A stretch of 64,000 bases of DNA. Source: Augochlora pura (taxonomy: Eukaryota; Arthropoda; Insecta; Hymenoptera; Halictidae). The notes under the pieces were generated by a model. That model was not told the origin of the DNA. It worked only from the letters and a program-made list of their open reading frames with translations, and did no database searches. The DNA lies in the NCBI RefSeq assembly GCF_028453695.1, contig NC_135782.1:16920190-16984189 (forward strand). The letters are read 5' to 3'. This document shows, in pieces, positions 48,751 to 60,400 of this stretch. A program made the position numbers and the translations under genes. Numbering within the stretch: the first letter of the stretch is position 1; every line of letters starts with the position of its first letter.

Positions 48751-48998
48751 CTCTGACGATTCCTCGGACAATTTAGAGACACTTTCTCCTTTATAGAATT
48801 TCTCTACGCGGTTCCGTTCGCGAGTTATTAAGGAAAAGACGGGAACCAGTTTACTGGCAACGCCCCTCGCGGCCGCGTGGACGGAGCGTAAGCCGTGCTC
48901 GGTCTCCAATTGGCCCGCGTTATTCGTTGATAACTCGTTAACCGAGCTTCAGACAGCGTTTTCGTTGAGGAGAAAGTTTCACCGAATCACCTTGGCAA
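48751..48998. mobile_element. Foldback element, copy 5
   Basis: Left arm: CCTCGGACAATTTAGAGACA, CTTTCTCCTTTATAGAATTT, CTCTACGCGGTTCCGTTCGC, GAGTTATTAAGG. Right arm, complementary: GTTGATAACTCGTTAACCGA, GTTTTCGTTGAGGAGAAAGT. GC-rich centre with GGCCGCGTGG. Non-coding. Confidence 0.85.
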
Positions 48999-50111
48999 TA
49001 CACTGCAATTATTTTCGTAACTGAAAAAAAAAATATAAAGTAAGGCGTATAATCCTCTTGGAAGAAATTGTGGAAAAATGTGAAATGACTATTGTAATGT
49101 TGGTGATCTTTCTCTGTCGTCCATTGGGCTCGCTTTGATGCTGCAGGGAGCAAATAATCTTGCGCTCGTAGAAACGGTTTATGATCGCAGCTCGGCCTCG
49201 TCGTCGGCCGGGACTAATTAGCCCCGGTCCTCGACGGTCCTCCGATGGTGGCTCTGATAAAAGAATGGTCCCCGAGCGGTGGCGTCGTTGCATTTCCACG
49301 TATCGCCCGTCCTTGTTAAAAGCGGGACCGAGCGAGAATCGCCGCGGCGGCGAGGCCAGGCCGTCGGAATTAACGAAACAGGCCGCGTCCGTCGCGAAAC
49401 TCAATTACACGTCATTAGACGCGTCCCCGGCACTCGGATATAAATTATGTCCACGGTGTATGCAAGATCAGAGGATAAGACGCGCGCCGGTAGCATTAAC
49501 GACCGGTGCATTAACGGGCGCGCGCGTGGTTTCCCCCGGTCGCAAAGGCCCGCGAGAGTCCCTTCTTATTAAAAGACGAATTAAAAGCAGCTCCATTAAA
49601 ACCGCTCCCCGCAGGACGTATTGCATTATTCATGCCGGTGATCGTGTCTTGGTGACCGATCGGCCGCGCGTACCCGAGACAATTTAATTATCCGCCGCGG
49701 AAACCGTTCCCACGTTTAATTAAAGGGAAACGCGCGTTCCGCGCGTTTCTTGGCCACGCGCTTGGCGCAGCAAAAATCCGCCTTACGCCGCTGCCTAGAC
49801 TGCTATAACAGCGATAACGCGAATTTTTAACCGACTCTACCGCCTCTGTTTCATCCTTTATTAATAATAGAACCTTGACCAAATATTATATATGAAATCG
49901 TCATGAATGTTATTAACAAAAATATACTGTGTTAAACGTTGATTAATCTCACGATTTTCAGGAATTATTTTCACGCTTTACTATTAATTATAATATAAAG
50001 GTATCGACAATAGATCATGTGTAACACTTATCTAATTCCAAGTCTGACAGTTTAAAAAACATTTTTGCACTTACTATAGTAATTTTCTTGATAGCTATAA
50101 AAAGTATCGCA
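48999..50111. other. Non-coding sequence
   Basis: 49180-49690 is CpG-rich with a 168-codon plus frame opposed by a 131-codon minus frame; neither shows a domain. 49850-50110 is AT-rich. No gene supported. Confidence 0.5.
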
Positions 50112-50352
50112 AACGATTCCTCAGGTGATTTGAAGAAACTTTTTCCTTTGCAGAATTGTTGTCGGACGCTCCGTTACAAAGTTATCAACAAAAAGAGGCG
50201 AGCACCAATGGGAGAACAAGCCTTCGTCCCGCCCTAGCGATAACCAGCTCTCTAATTGGTCAAGTCTTTTTCCTCGATAACTCGCGAACGGAGTCGCGTA
50301 GAGAATTTTCGCAAAGGAAAAAGTTGTTTCAAATCGACCGAGGAATCTCAGG
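50112..50352. mobile_element. Foldback element, copy 6
   Basis: Left arm: CGATTCCTCAGGTGATTTGA, AGAAACTTTTTCCTTTGCAG, GACGCTCCGTTACAAAGTTA. Right arm: GATAACTCGCGAACGGAGTC, GAGAATTTTCGCAAAGGAAA, AAGTTGTTTCAAATCGACCG, AGGAATCTCAG. The 74-codon frame across it is not a gene. Confidence 0.88.
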
Positions 50353-51840
50353 GGAAGACAATTTTTCTTTTATAGAATGATCCGTGATTCGATGATGATT
50401 CCATTACGGCAATCATTAGCTGTTCGAATTGCGTGGAATAATAACAGCAGCGAGAACGATTTTTGAAAAGTTGGTAATACGAAGCGACGGCTCGGAATAA
50501 ATTCAATGATTCCGGGCCGGTGTCATTAGCATTGGATGACGGAAAGCGGTAATACGAGTGTTCCGTGTATGTTTTAATAAATAAGAATTATCGGGACGGG
50601 CGCGCACACACGCGCGGCCATTAAAGCGGCAGTCGTTAACGCTCCGTGCGGTGCCTTATCGGTCGATCTCTCGCGTTCTTAATGATAATAATTATGCCGG
50701 TCTTTGCGCTCTTATCCTAAATTCTACACCGTCCGGACCATCGCCGCTCCCACCCGGGCTTTACATGAAAAACTGCTTGCGTACCGCATATTTATTTACG
50801 CGACTCCTGCAACTACTCTAATTACGCGTCGCGCGCGGCCACCGGAGAACGAAGCCGCGAAACAATTACCGGCGAAACTGCCGGCCGCGTGCCATAATTA
50901 TATTAGCGAACACGGCGACAGATCGATACGATTAATCTCTCGGATTTTTTTGAAGACGCGACTAAAATTTTTCTCTTATTTATAGTTAAATGATCTCTGT
51001 CAAATCAGACAACAACCCCTTTGAACTATATTTAAAAATGCTCTTATATTCTTAACACACTATACATTAAGAAATTTTAATTTATTTATATTCCAATACT
51101 TTTAGATATTAATTTTTGCGAAACTCCATTGAACAAAATTAATAACTTTCGATCGAATTAATTTTTTCAGGTCATCGAGTATATTTTAAAAAATCAGCTA
51201 TTGTTTAATTATCCTGGAAAAGAAAATCGACGGCTGAAAAATATAATAAATAAAAATGGAAAAAATATCGTTTCGTTGAACAACAAAGCCAAGATCGTTT
51301 AATCCTCGCATCGGGGGTTGTTAAATGTTACGGGGATATTCCCGCGTGGAAATGAAATTAGTTTGTTATATTTTTTTATTGCAAAACGCCCGACGCGATC
51401 CGTGTATCGGGCCAGAAATAATTGCACGGATCAGCCGATGTTAATACCGAGGGGGGAGGGGAGGGGGGGGGGGGGTGGCTGTGTCTCGTCGTCGAATCAG
51501 CTTTGCGACGCGGTCCATTCCGTGATGGGATCAAGGCATCCACGGGCCCCCAATCATTTTTCAATTACGAACACCTGCTTGGATGACGGAGCCGTCCGCG
51601 CAACAATTCGGCCTGCGTCCGGCGCGAAATAAAACCGGCCGTCGCCGGCAACACCGATGCGAAAATATCGATTCGGATGCTGATTTTCGCGAGCCCGTCG
51701 GTTGGCTTTCGAGCGCGGAAATATAAATCTACGGGATGGAAAATCAAAACGTGTAGCTTACCTGACGCTCGTGCGATCCATTAACCACGGAGACGTTCTA
51801 CTTTTATCCAGGCGCTACGTGTAGAACAGTAGGATTTTTT
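50353..51840. other. Non-coding sequence with a G-rich run
   Basis: AT-rich at 51000-51300. A run of G with single A interruptions lies at 51451-51475. Frames of 60-104 codons overlap on both strands near the G run. No gene supported. Confidence 0.5.
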
Positions 51841-52782
51841 TCGTTATTTTATAGGAAGAAGGAAAGAATTTCTTTGTCCTTTTATTTTTATTTTATTGAG
51901 AACAGAAGAATTTTTTGGTTCTTTTATTTTACTTCCTTTAAGAACGAAAGAGTTTTTTGTTTTTTTTACCTCTTTCTAGAGCGATAGAAATATTTTATTA
52001 TTTTATTTTGTTTGTGACAAGAATGATAGAAATATCTTATTCTTTCACTTTGCTTCTGACAAGAATGATAGAAATATTCTTATTATTTTAGTTTGCTAAT
52101 TTTTACAATAGAAGGATTTTTTTATTTTATTCTAACTTCGTTAAGAACAAAAGTATTTTTTATACTTCAATTTTGACTCTTTCAAGAACAAAGGATTTTT
52201 TTATTGTTCTACTTTGCCTCTTTCAGGAACAATGAATTTTTCATTCTTTTATACCACCTCTCTCGAACAAAAGAATTTTTCATTTTTTTATACCACCTCT
52301 CTCGAACAAAAGAATTTTTCATTCTTTTATACCACCTCTCTCGAACAAAAGAATTTTTACTCTTCTATTCTGCTTCTGTCAGCGACGAAATAATTTTTTA
52401 TTGTTCCACGTTACGTCTTTCCGGAACAAGGAATTTTTAATTCTTTTTATTTCACCTCTTTCAGCAACAAAATATTTTTTTATTGTTCTACCTTGCCTCT
52501 TTCAAGAACAAAGAATTTTTCATTCTTTTATCCCACTTCTTCCGAGAACAAAAGAATTTTTTATTCCTCTACTCTACCTCTGTCAGGAAGAAAATAATTT
52601 TGTTATTGTTCCACGTCGTCTCTTTCCGGAACAAAGAATTTTTAATTCTTTTTATTTCACCTCTTTCAGCAACAAAATATTTTTTTATTGTTCTACTTTG
52701 CCTATTTCAGGAACAAAAAAATTGTTCACCCCTTTAATTCGCCTCTTTGCAGAACAAAACAAATTCCTCAACTCTTCAATAT
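51841..52782. repeat. 39-bp minisatellite interrupted by the assembly gap
   Basis: CCACCTCTCTCGAAC landmarks start near 52254, 52293 and 52332, period 39; the unit is CTCGAACAAAAGAATTTTTC plus ATTCTTTTATACCACCTCT. Longer, more diverged units flank it (TCTTTCAAGAACAAAG, GACAAGAATGATAGAAATAT). Because 39 is 13 codons, long Phe-rich frames stay open and are artefacts. The array reaches the N run, so its true length is unknown. Confidence 0.93.
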
Positions 52783-53282
52783 NNNNNNNNNNNNNNNNNN
52801 NNNNNNNNNNNNNNNNNNNNNNNNNNNNNNNNNNNNNNNNNNNNNNNNNNNNNNNNNNNNNNNNNNNNNNNNNNNNNNNNNNNNNNNNNNNNNNNNNNNN
52901 NNNNNNNNNNNNNNNNNNNNNNNNNNNNNNNNNNNNNNNNNNNNNNNNNNNNNNNNNNNNNNNNNNNNNNNNNNNNNNNNNNNNNNNNNNNNNNNNNNNN
53001 NNNNNNNNNNNNNNNNNNNNNNNNNNNNNNNNNNNNNNNNNNNNNNNNNNNNNNNNNNNNNNNNNNNNNNNNNNNNNNNNNNNNNNNNNNNNNNNNNNNN
53101 NNNNNNNNNNNNNNNNNNNNNNNNNNNNNNNNNNNNNNNNNNNNNNNNNNNNNNNNNNNNNNNNNNNNNNNNNNNNNNNNNNNNNNNNNNNNNNNNNNNN
53201 NNNNNNNNNNNNNNNNNNNNNNNNNNNNNNNNNNNNNNNNNNNNNNNNNNNNNNNNNNNNNNNNNNNNNNNNNNNNNNNNNN
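52783..53282. other. Assembly gap (500 N)
   Basis: Exactly 500 undetermined bases, most likely a fixed-size placeholder rather than a measured length. Reading frames drawn across it are meaningless. Confidence 0.98.
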
Positions 53283-54180
53283 GAGTGTGTGGTATGTAAG
53301 AAGGAGTGTGCGGTTGTATGAATGTATAGTAATAAGATAACATGAATGCATGGTTGTGTGCGTGAAACAAATGAATGATTGGGATTATCGATCGGGCGAG
53401 GGACAACGGAACGAGGTGGCCACACTTCTTCGGTGACGCCACGTGGGAACAGACGTTTTGTGTATATCTTTGTTAAATAAAAGTTAATATTATTCCGTTA
53501 ACCAAGTTCCTTACAGCAGTATATGCCATAACGAGAAACGAGAAACCATCCCCCGGCACACGCTGTGTCCAAGCGGCGCCGATGAAATGCAACGGGCCGA
53601 TCTCGATAAGCTATTTAGAGGGGGGGGGGGGGGGGGGGCCGCGTTACAGGAGCATCGATCACGGTACAGCGGTTTTTAATTCAACAGTTCAATTTCATTT
53701 AATTCGGCCGCGGCAACGTTAACGTAATCGTGATTTATGCAAAGCCGTGGCCGGCTCGCCGGGCCATCGGCGCGTGTACACACACACACGTATAGTACAT
53801 CGACGACAGCGCGGAATGCGGGCCCGGATAGTTACGGTCGCGCGGGGCGAAATCGAAAAATGCGGTGGCCTCATTTTCGGCGGACCGCGCGTCCGAGCCG
53901 CTTTTCTTCGCTCGCTCTTGTTGTAATCGAGGAATTTTTCAATAGCACAGTTGAATTCACGTGTGCGATCGCCTCCCGGCGACTCCTCCCCTCCCATACC
54001 TCCCTTCTCCTCGCCACCCCCACCGGGTCGTTAAAGTTTATTAGATTTACTCGGCGCTGGAACGTCTGCTCGGTTATTGGAACACACCGTGAAACCGACG
54101 TCGACGAAGGACTCGGGGTAATCTTGTGTCAGAAACATAAGACACGCGGGAGAAAGATGAGCCTTTGATTCCGATGCGGT
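53283..54180. other. Non-coding sequence with a G19 run
   Basis: 53283-53380 is G/T-rich with GTGTGTGGTATG and GAATG words. A G run lies at 53620-53638. Opposing frames of 92 and 143 codons at 53719-54168 overlap. No gene supported. Confidence 0.5.
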
Positions 54181-54720
54181 TGGTATTAGGACTTTTTAGC
54201 TGTTTGGATCGGTCTGGTCTTTGAAGAATCCTATTGTGATCGCTTCTTAGGAAGGAAGAGTGAATGGGAATTGTTTCGAACTCTTTAGATTATGTTTTTG
54301 GGGTTTAGAATTGTTGTAGTTATTTTAGGGGATATATTTAGGAGGGATGCTCGTTAGGGGATATTTAGATGATATATTTACGGCATAGAATTAGTTCAGG
54401 CTTTTTAGATGATGATGTTAGGGCCTAAATCTAATGTTTAGTCCTTAGATAACTAACCTAGGTCATAGAATTAGTTCAAGCTCCTTAGATGATGATGTTA
54501 AGGCCTGAATCCAATGTTTAGCCCTTAGATAACAAATCTATGTTATAGACTCAGTGTAGACTCTGTCAGTGATGCAGATTAAAGTCAAAATCATTTTAGG
54601 ATCTTTGATTGCAGTTTAGATAGACGTATAGATGAATCTTTGATCCCTAAGAACCCAAGACTTAGATATATCTAAGGTAAACATGGCTTCTATGTACCTA
54701 AGGTCCATGTAGACCTAGGA
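54181..54720. repeat. 80-bp tandem repeat with a G-rich left flank
   Basis: TTAGATGATGATGTTA lies 80 bases apart (near 54405 and 54485), followed in both copies by GGCCT.AATC.AATGTTTAG, CCTTAGATAAC and GTCATAGAATTAGTTCA in part. A left partial copy starts near 54382. 54241-54360 has about 39 G and 8 C. Confidence 0.85.
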
Positions 54721-54959
54721 TCTGGAACGACCCAAGGAAATTTGAAATAACCGCGTTCATCGCTGCGTGAAGCGAGTGTTAACGCGGACAGGAGCGGTGC
54801 AATCGAACGCCTTAAAGGCAGATTTAGCGGCAAGTCGTTGGCCGATGTACAAAGCAAGCTCGCGACTCCTCTTCGAGAAGTGAGGACGACACAAGGCGAG
54901 ACCGCAAATCGTCTTTTTGTCGCGAGCAATCACGCCGCGATGGCGCCTGAATATATAGC
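54721..54959. other. CpG-rich non-coding sequence
   Basis: Nothing recognised; overlapping frames of 79 and 98 codons on opposite strands. Confidence 0.5.
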
Positions 54960-56080
54960 TGTATATATAGAGAGAGAGATAGAGAGAAAGAGAGCGAAAG
55001 AGATGTATATATCTGCTCGTCTTCCTGGGAGGCAGGGGGCTAATGCGACGAGGGATGATGGAATTTGCAAATCACCCTGCACTTCACTTTTCTCTCCCTT
55101 GGTTCTCGATTCCCCCATCTGCGTGCTCATCTAAAACCTCATCCTCGTGTTCATCTCTATCCACTCGTTCCTCCGCGTCGCCCTTTCCGGCCCCCCCCCC
55201 CCCCCCCTCTCGAACCCCTCACCAACCCCGCCCCACACCGACTTCTCCGCGGCATTCGAGTTTTACCTCACCCTATTTATCTCACTTCTTGATATCTCTT
55301 TCTGTTGGCTTTGTCTTCCCGGCCGGGCGACATATTTCAAACATTACGTCCGTCTCGCTCCGACGCCGCGCCATTATTTCCGCCGTTTCCTCCGCCCCCT
55401 CCCCATTTCTTTCTGTATGGCCCCCTTGCTTTTTTTTTCTCTTACCCTTGCCGTCTCTTCCCCCACACTCCTTTTTCATCCTGCGTTACCTTCTCGCATC
55501 CCGTCCCGTTATCTTCTTTCGCCGTTTCTCCCACTCTTTTTCGTTTTTCTCTGCCCTGTTTTCGTCTACTTCCTTTGCTTTTTACAGCTTTCGTGCTTTT
55601 GCTCTTTCCTCTCTGTGATATACTTTTCCATTTTGTTTTTTTCTTTTGCTATTCCTTTTGTCGTTTCCCCCACCCTGCCTCCTTTTTCTCTGTCTCCTTC
55701 CATGTTTTCTTCTCTTTATTTTGATTTTCCTTTTATTTGGCTTCTCGCTACGAGATATATATTTCTACCTTTTGCTTCATCCTCTTGCCTCTCTCTTCAC
55801 CATTTCCCCCACTCTTCCTCTTTGCCTCTATCTTTTCTCCTATTTTTTACTTCTGCTCCTTGCTTTTTCTATCTTTTCTCATCTCCTTCCCTTTCCTCCT
55901 CTTCTTCTCATTTCCTCATTTCTCCACATACTACTCCTCCCCCTTTTTTCCTCTTCTCCCTTCTCCTCATGTTTCTCACCAGCCCCTCTCTCTCTCCCTT
56001 TTTATTTCTCACTTTCCCTAACCTTCTCGTTCCTCTCCACCCTTCCCCCTCCTTTCTACTCCATCTCCGCCGCATCGTCG
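54960..56080. repeat. Purine run followed by a ~1-kb pyrimidine tract
   Basis: (GA)-rich 54966-55005, then from about 55080 to 56080 a C/T-rich tract including C17 at 55191-55207. Phe/Leu/Ser/Pro-rich frames of up to 414 codons in all three plus frames at once are a low-complexity artefact: three overlapping long frames with the same amino-acid bias argue against coding. The G-then-C order seen at the arrays is repeated here. Confidence 0.9.
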
Positions 56081-56842
56081 CGTTACTCCCACTCCCCCGC
56101 CGCCTCCAACTTCGACGGCTGGTTCCCCTAAGCGTCCCCCGCGCCGCATCATCTTCACGGTTGCTTCCTGAAGCGGCGCGATATTCCCGAGCGAGCCACG
56201 CGTTTTACACCGCCCCACCGGCAGCGACCGCGTGCTTGTTAACCCTGCCGGTTTTAATAAAAAAAGTTGAAGAGCCCGGGCTCGCCGCACCCTCGACGCC
56301 CAGCCATCGATCAGCGTATCCCCCGAGCACGCGGCGCCGGCACCCACGCACCCCCGCGGCGAAGATCGCGCCGGTTATGAGGAATAAATAACGACGGGCG
56401 CTCGGAGTCGCTGTGTCACCCCCTCCCGAGGTGCCTCGCGATTCCTATCGAAATAATACGATGGGGGTGGCGCCGGGAATTTCTACGGGGATCGTTTCCG
56501 CGGGGGGCGAACTGCCCGTGAAATTGTCTTAATTGGACGGGGGACGCTCTTCGGCGCAATTGCCGGCGAAGGAATCGACCGAAAGAAATAATGGAACTGG
56601 AATTATAGGAATTAGCCTGCCTGATTGGTCGACTGCCGCGACGCGGTGTGAATTAACGGCTCTGTTCGCAATTAGCTGCCACACTTCGGCACCTTGTTTG
56701 CGGAGATTTTCTGTGTCCCTGTCATTTTGAATTTTCCTTTTTTGGATTTTGAGGACGCGGAGGCTGAAATGGATGGAAAAGACAGATAAATAGAGGCAGG
56801 TATACGTGGTGCTCTAAACATCCCCCGAAGTTGAGCGTAGAG
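56081..56842. other. CpG-rich non-coding sequence
   Basis: A 109-codon minus frame and the tail of the pyrimidine-tract frame overlap. No domain recognised. Confidence 0.5.
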
Positions 56843-57105
56843 AGGTTCCTGGGGTCATTTGAAGAAACTTTTTACTTTGCAGAAATGTCCTACGTGCCTT
56901 CGTTCGCGAGTTATTTGCGAAAAAGGAACAGCGCCACGCCCCGGTCGTACTAGCTCCGCCTTCTGTCTATGATTGGTCCGGAGGGTTTCCTTAATAACTC
57001 GTATACTAGACGGAGCATTGCGTTTTCGTTGAGGAAAAAGTTGCTTGGAATGACACGAGGAATCTCTTATTTCCTGAATATTAGACATTTTTTAGACACC
57101 TTGTA
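56843..57105. mobile_element. Foldback element, copy 7
   Basis: Left arm: GGTCATTTGAAGAAACTTTT, ACTTTGCAGAAATGTCCTAC, GCCTTCGTTCGCGAGTTATT. Right arm: TTAATAACTCGTATACTAGA, GTTTTCGTTGAGGAAAAAGT, GAATGACACGAGGAATCTC. The right edge ends TTTTTTAGACACCTTGTA, the complement of the ACAAGGTGTC start seen at 43269, which supports these as the true outer ends. Confidence 0.88.
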
Positions 57106-57879
57106 AAGAAATATAGGTTATGTACAGAAGTATAGCATAGTAGAGCTTATTACCATAGGCATAGCAGAATCTGTGGCTCTGTTATGTCTACGGGCATAAC
57201 TGAATTTAGTTTAAATTTTTTATATAAAAATTGAACAAACAAATATTTATTTATTAATTATTACAACAATATAATTTAAATTAATTTCGTCGCCGGAGGA
57301 ATTGTTGCTGTCCGATCGCCGCGAACCGATCACGACGATGATCCTCGTCGACTTATAAATGGAGGATCTATAAAAAGGCCGAGACGATTGGAAATTACCG
57401 TGGCGAGCGATTTTCCACAGGAGCCGGCATTGTCCGGCGAAAGTTCATAAACGCGTAACGCCGTTGATCCCGGCGAACGAGCCCGGCGGTACCATTATAC
57501 CTGTCAAAGGACCTATAATCTTATCACGGACCCTTTCAAGGGTCCACCTTTCTCGATACGACCTTAATCATTTCATACATAGTCTATTCAAGCCTTTCTA
57601 CCTTGACACGGCTTTCAAAATGGAATAGGTCTTCGACTGGCTCGCAGCACGGGGACACCGCCGCCGTGTCGTCGACGAATGGCTTGTGAAGACACAACGG
57701 TGGCCGGGTAAGAAGCATTTATTTACCCTTATCGGCCTTTGTTCCGGTTAGTCCCGTCGCGGACTGATACAAATGTCTGTCAGGCCGGCAGAGCCGCGAT
57801 AACCGGTCTCCTGGACAATTACTACCATCACGCTCTGCGGCACGAGAACTTTGTTATATCATTTTCTTACGAAACGCTA
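57106..57879. other. Non-coding sequence
   Basis: AT-rich to 57290, then CpG-rich. No frames of note, no RNA gene seen. Confidence 0.5.
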
Positions 57880-58525
57880 GTGCACAAATTTTTGGTTATA
57901 TTGTAAAGATAGTACCAGAAATCTCGTTAGGATGGTACCTGAATTCTTGTGACGTTGTTACCCGAGTATTTGTGAAATTGTTGCCCGAAATCTTGTAAAG
58001 ATAGTACCCCAATATTGTGAAATTGCTACTCGAAATATTGTAAAGGTGGTGCCAGAAAGCTTGTGAACATGGTACCTGAGTTCTTCTGAAGGTGGTGCCC
58101 GAATTTTTGTGATATTGGTACCCGAGTTCTTGTTATATTCGTACCTGAAATCTTGCAAAGTTGGTACCAGAAATCTTCTAAAAATAGTACCAGAAATCTT
58201 GTAAAGGTGATACCCAAAACATTGTAAAGGTGATACCAGATAGCTTGTGAAAATGGTACCCGAATTATTGTAAAGATAGTACCCGAAATATTGTAAAGGT
58301 GGTACCCAAAACATTGTAAAGGTGATACCAGATAGCTTGTGAAAATGGTACCCGAATTATTGTGAAATTGGTACCCGAATTGTTGATAGGTTGGTACCCG
58401 AAACCATGCAAATTTGGTACCAGAAATCTTTTAACGATGGTACTCGAAACCTTGTAAAAATGGTACCAGAAATATTGTGAATTTGGTACCCGAAATATTG
58501 TAAAGATACTACCGAAAATCTTGAT
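57880..58525. repeat. 23-bp GGTACC minisatellite
   Basis: GGTACCC / GGTACC landmarks at 58347, 58370, 58393 and 58416 give a 23-bp period; the unit is about GGTACCCGAAATATTGTAAA plus GGT. A block of about 60 bases starting ACCCAAAACATTGTAAAGGT at 58212 recurs nearly identically from 58304 (92 bases = four units later), a recent multi-unit duplication. Minus-strand frames of 63-118 codons are repeat artefacts. Confidence 0.95.
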
Positions 58526-58625
58526 CACATTTTCACCATTTTATTTACAATCCTATTGATAATTAAATAGAATTTCCTTTAATTTTAGTACCTAAGTGCA
58601 AGGAAGAATAGACCATTCTGCACGG

Positions 58626-58990
58626 TTCACACTTTTAAAGTTTGTGGATGTTTGAGATGGAGAAGACAAAAGTTTCACTATGTTTGAAGTAGTGGAAATC
58701 GAAATTTGAGAATGTTTGAAGTAGTGGAAATCGAAGTTTGAGAATGTTTGAAGTAGTGGAGATCGAAGTTTGACGATGTCTGAAGCAGTGGAAATGGAAG
58801 TTTGATGACGTTGGTTGAGTATGGATGAAATAAATATATCCTCGAATTAAACAAATATCTTTATATTGTTTATAATTTAATGTCAAGTATACTGCCTCTA
58901 ACAGACATTTTACTTTCATCACGAAAATGTCGTTTGCCTAAAATATCTTAATCAAACCACCCCCCTAATACAATCACAGTCCACTTAACC
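58626..58990. repeat. 32-bp minisatellite with strong strand asymmetry
   Basis: GAAGTAGTGG starts at 58686, 58718 and 58750 (period 32), with AAATCGAAGTTTGAGAATGT between. 58681-58800 has about 39 G and 6 C; the decayed right flank 58921-58980 has about 5 G and 17 C. Confidence 0.93.
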
Positions 58991-59666
58991 TTCTCCTATT
59001 ATTTATTAACAAACAACGTTTCTCGAAGAATTGCTGCGTTAGACGGAAACCAGGTTGAGGAAGTCGGCGGTGGCCGCGTGCGGCTAATAAAAGGTCGGAA
59101 CGGAACGTCCACTTGTCGTAGAACCGCGAATCAACACTGTCAGAGGTAATCTGCAATTTTCTGTTCGAGTATGCAACGAGATTGCCCACCCTTTAACCGA
59201 GGGCTATACACAAAGCTTACCTCCGGTGCCGCCACTTATACCATCGACGGTGTAACGGAAGACCACGTATAACTGATTGCCACTATTCATGACAGCCGGC
59301 AGTAATAAGATCAAATCTGTGCCAATCATCTTATGGCTTGCACCGCCGATAGCCGGCTAGTTCATGTTTGTTTTATGATCCCGGGCTCACGGCTATTCGC
59401 CTGCTACCCTGCTCTCTCCACTATTTATTTCCCCGTAAGCACTGCGAACGCTGTGTACCAACACGTGAACGTGGACGCGATTCGTCTACTAACTGTAATT
59501 CCATTCTGCGACCGCTTTTTTCCGCAAGCTTGTAATTATGTTAAATTTGCTGTTACACTGTTGTGGAAAAATTTTCCCTTGGAAATACGAGACACGCTGA
59601 ATACATTGGTATATTTTTCTGACTGTGTATCGTACTGTTTGCTGTGCGTATATTTTTGTTTGTGTT
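58991..59666. other. Non-coding sequence
   Basis: A 137-codon plus frame (59333-59746) ends in the TTTTTA microsatellite (Phe/Ile-rich tail) and has no recognised domain. No gene supported. Confidence 0.5.
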
Positions 59667-59712
59667 TCTATTTTTATTTTATTTTTAATTTTATTTTTAT
59701 TTTTATTTTTAA
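59667..59712. repeat. (TTTTTA)n-type microsatellite
   Basis: Imperfect run of TATTTT/TTTTTA units just left of the AT array. Confidence 0.9.
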
Positions 59713-60400
59713 ATGCGATGGACTTGTGCGTTATGGGGTGCTGTAGGTCGATGAACTGTCGTATTGGGAATATTGAATATTACATCATGATAGGAAATAT
59801 TGAGTATTATATTATAGTGTTGAATATTTATTGCATTATAATATTGAATATTATATCATGATATGAAATATTGTAATATCAAATATTATATCGTAGTATG
59901 GAATATTGAATACTATATTATAATATTGAATATTATATTACGATATAAAATATCGTATATTATATTTAATATTGAGTATTGGTTATATCATAATATTGAA
60001 TATTTATTGATATGATATTACCATGATATGAAACCTTGAATATCATATTATAATATTGATTATTTATAACATTTAAATATTAAATAGAATATCATGATAT
60101 ATGATACTGAATATTGATTACTCGTGGCATGGGATACTCAATATTAAATATTATATCGCAATATCAAAAATTGAATATTATATCAGGATATGAAATATTA
60201 TATATCATATCGCAATATCGAACATCAAATATCATATCACATATATCACAATATTCAATATCAAATATAATATCAAACTATTAAATATCGAACACTATAC
60301 TCCAATTACCACATCCAAGTCCACCTTCCACACAACCTGGTCCATTTCAACCGCAACTTAAATCCAAATTACCTCACAACCGGAACGTGTAGGTCACGCC
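59713..60400. repeat. AT-rich minisatellite 1 (AATATTGAATATTATAT)
   Basis: Variable units such as AATATTGAATATTATATCAT plus GATATGAAAT. The left edge 59701-59760 has about 18 G and 7 C; the right edge 60301-60360 about 4 G and 24 C. The vocabulary matches the array at 62641-63360. Self-complementary AATATT and ATATAT words could extrude as hairpins. Confidence 0.9.

Noticed and set aside
52401..53442. Frames of 190-306 codons on both strands
   Set aside because: They cross the 500-N gap and are mostly undetermined residues.
55147..56391. 414-codon reading frame, the longest in the window
   Set aside because: It translates a pyrimidine tract; other plus frames are also long and share the same Phe/Leu/Ser/Pro bias. 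No domain, start context or splice evidence.
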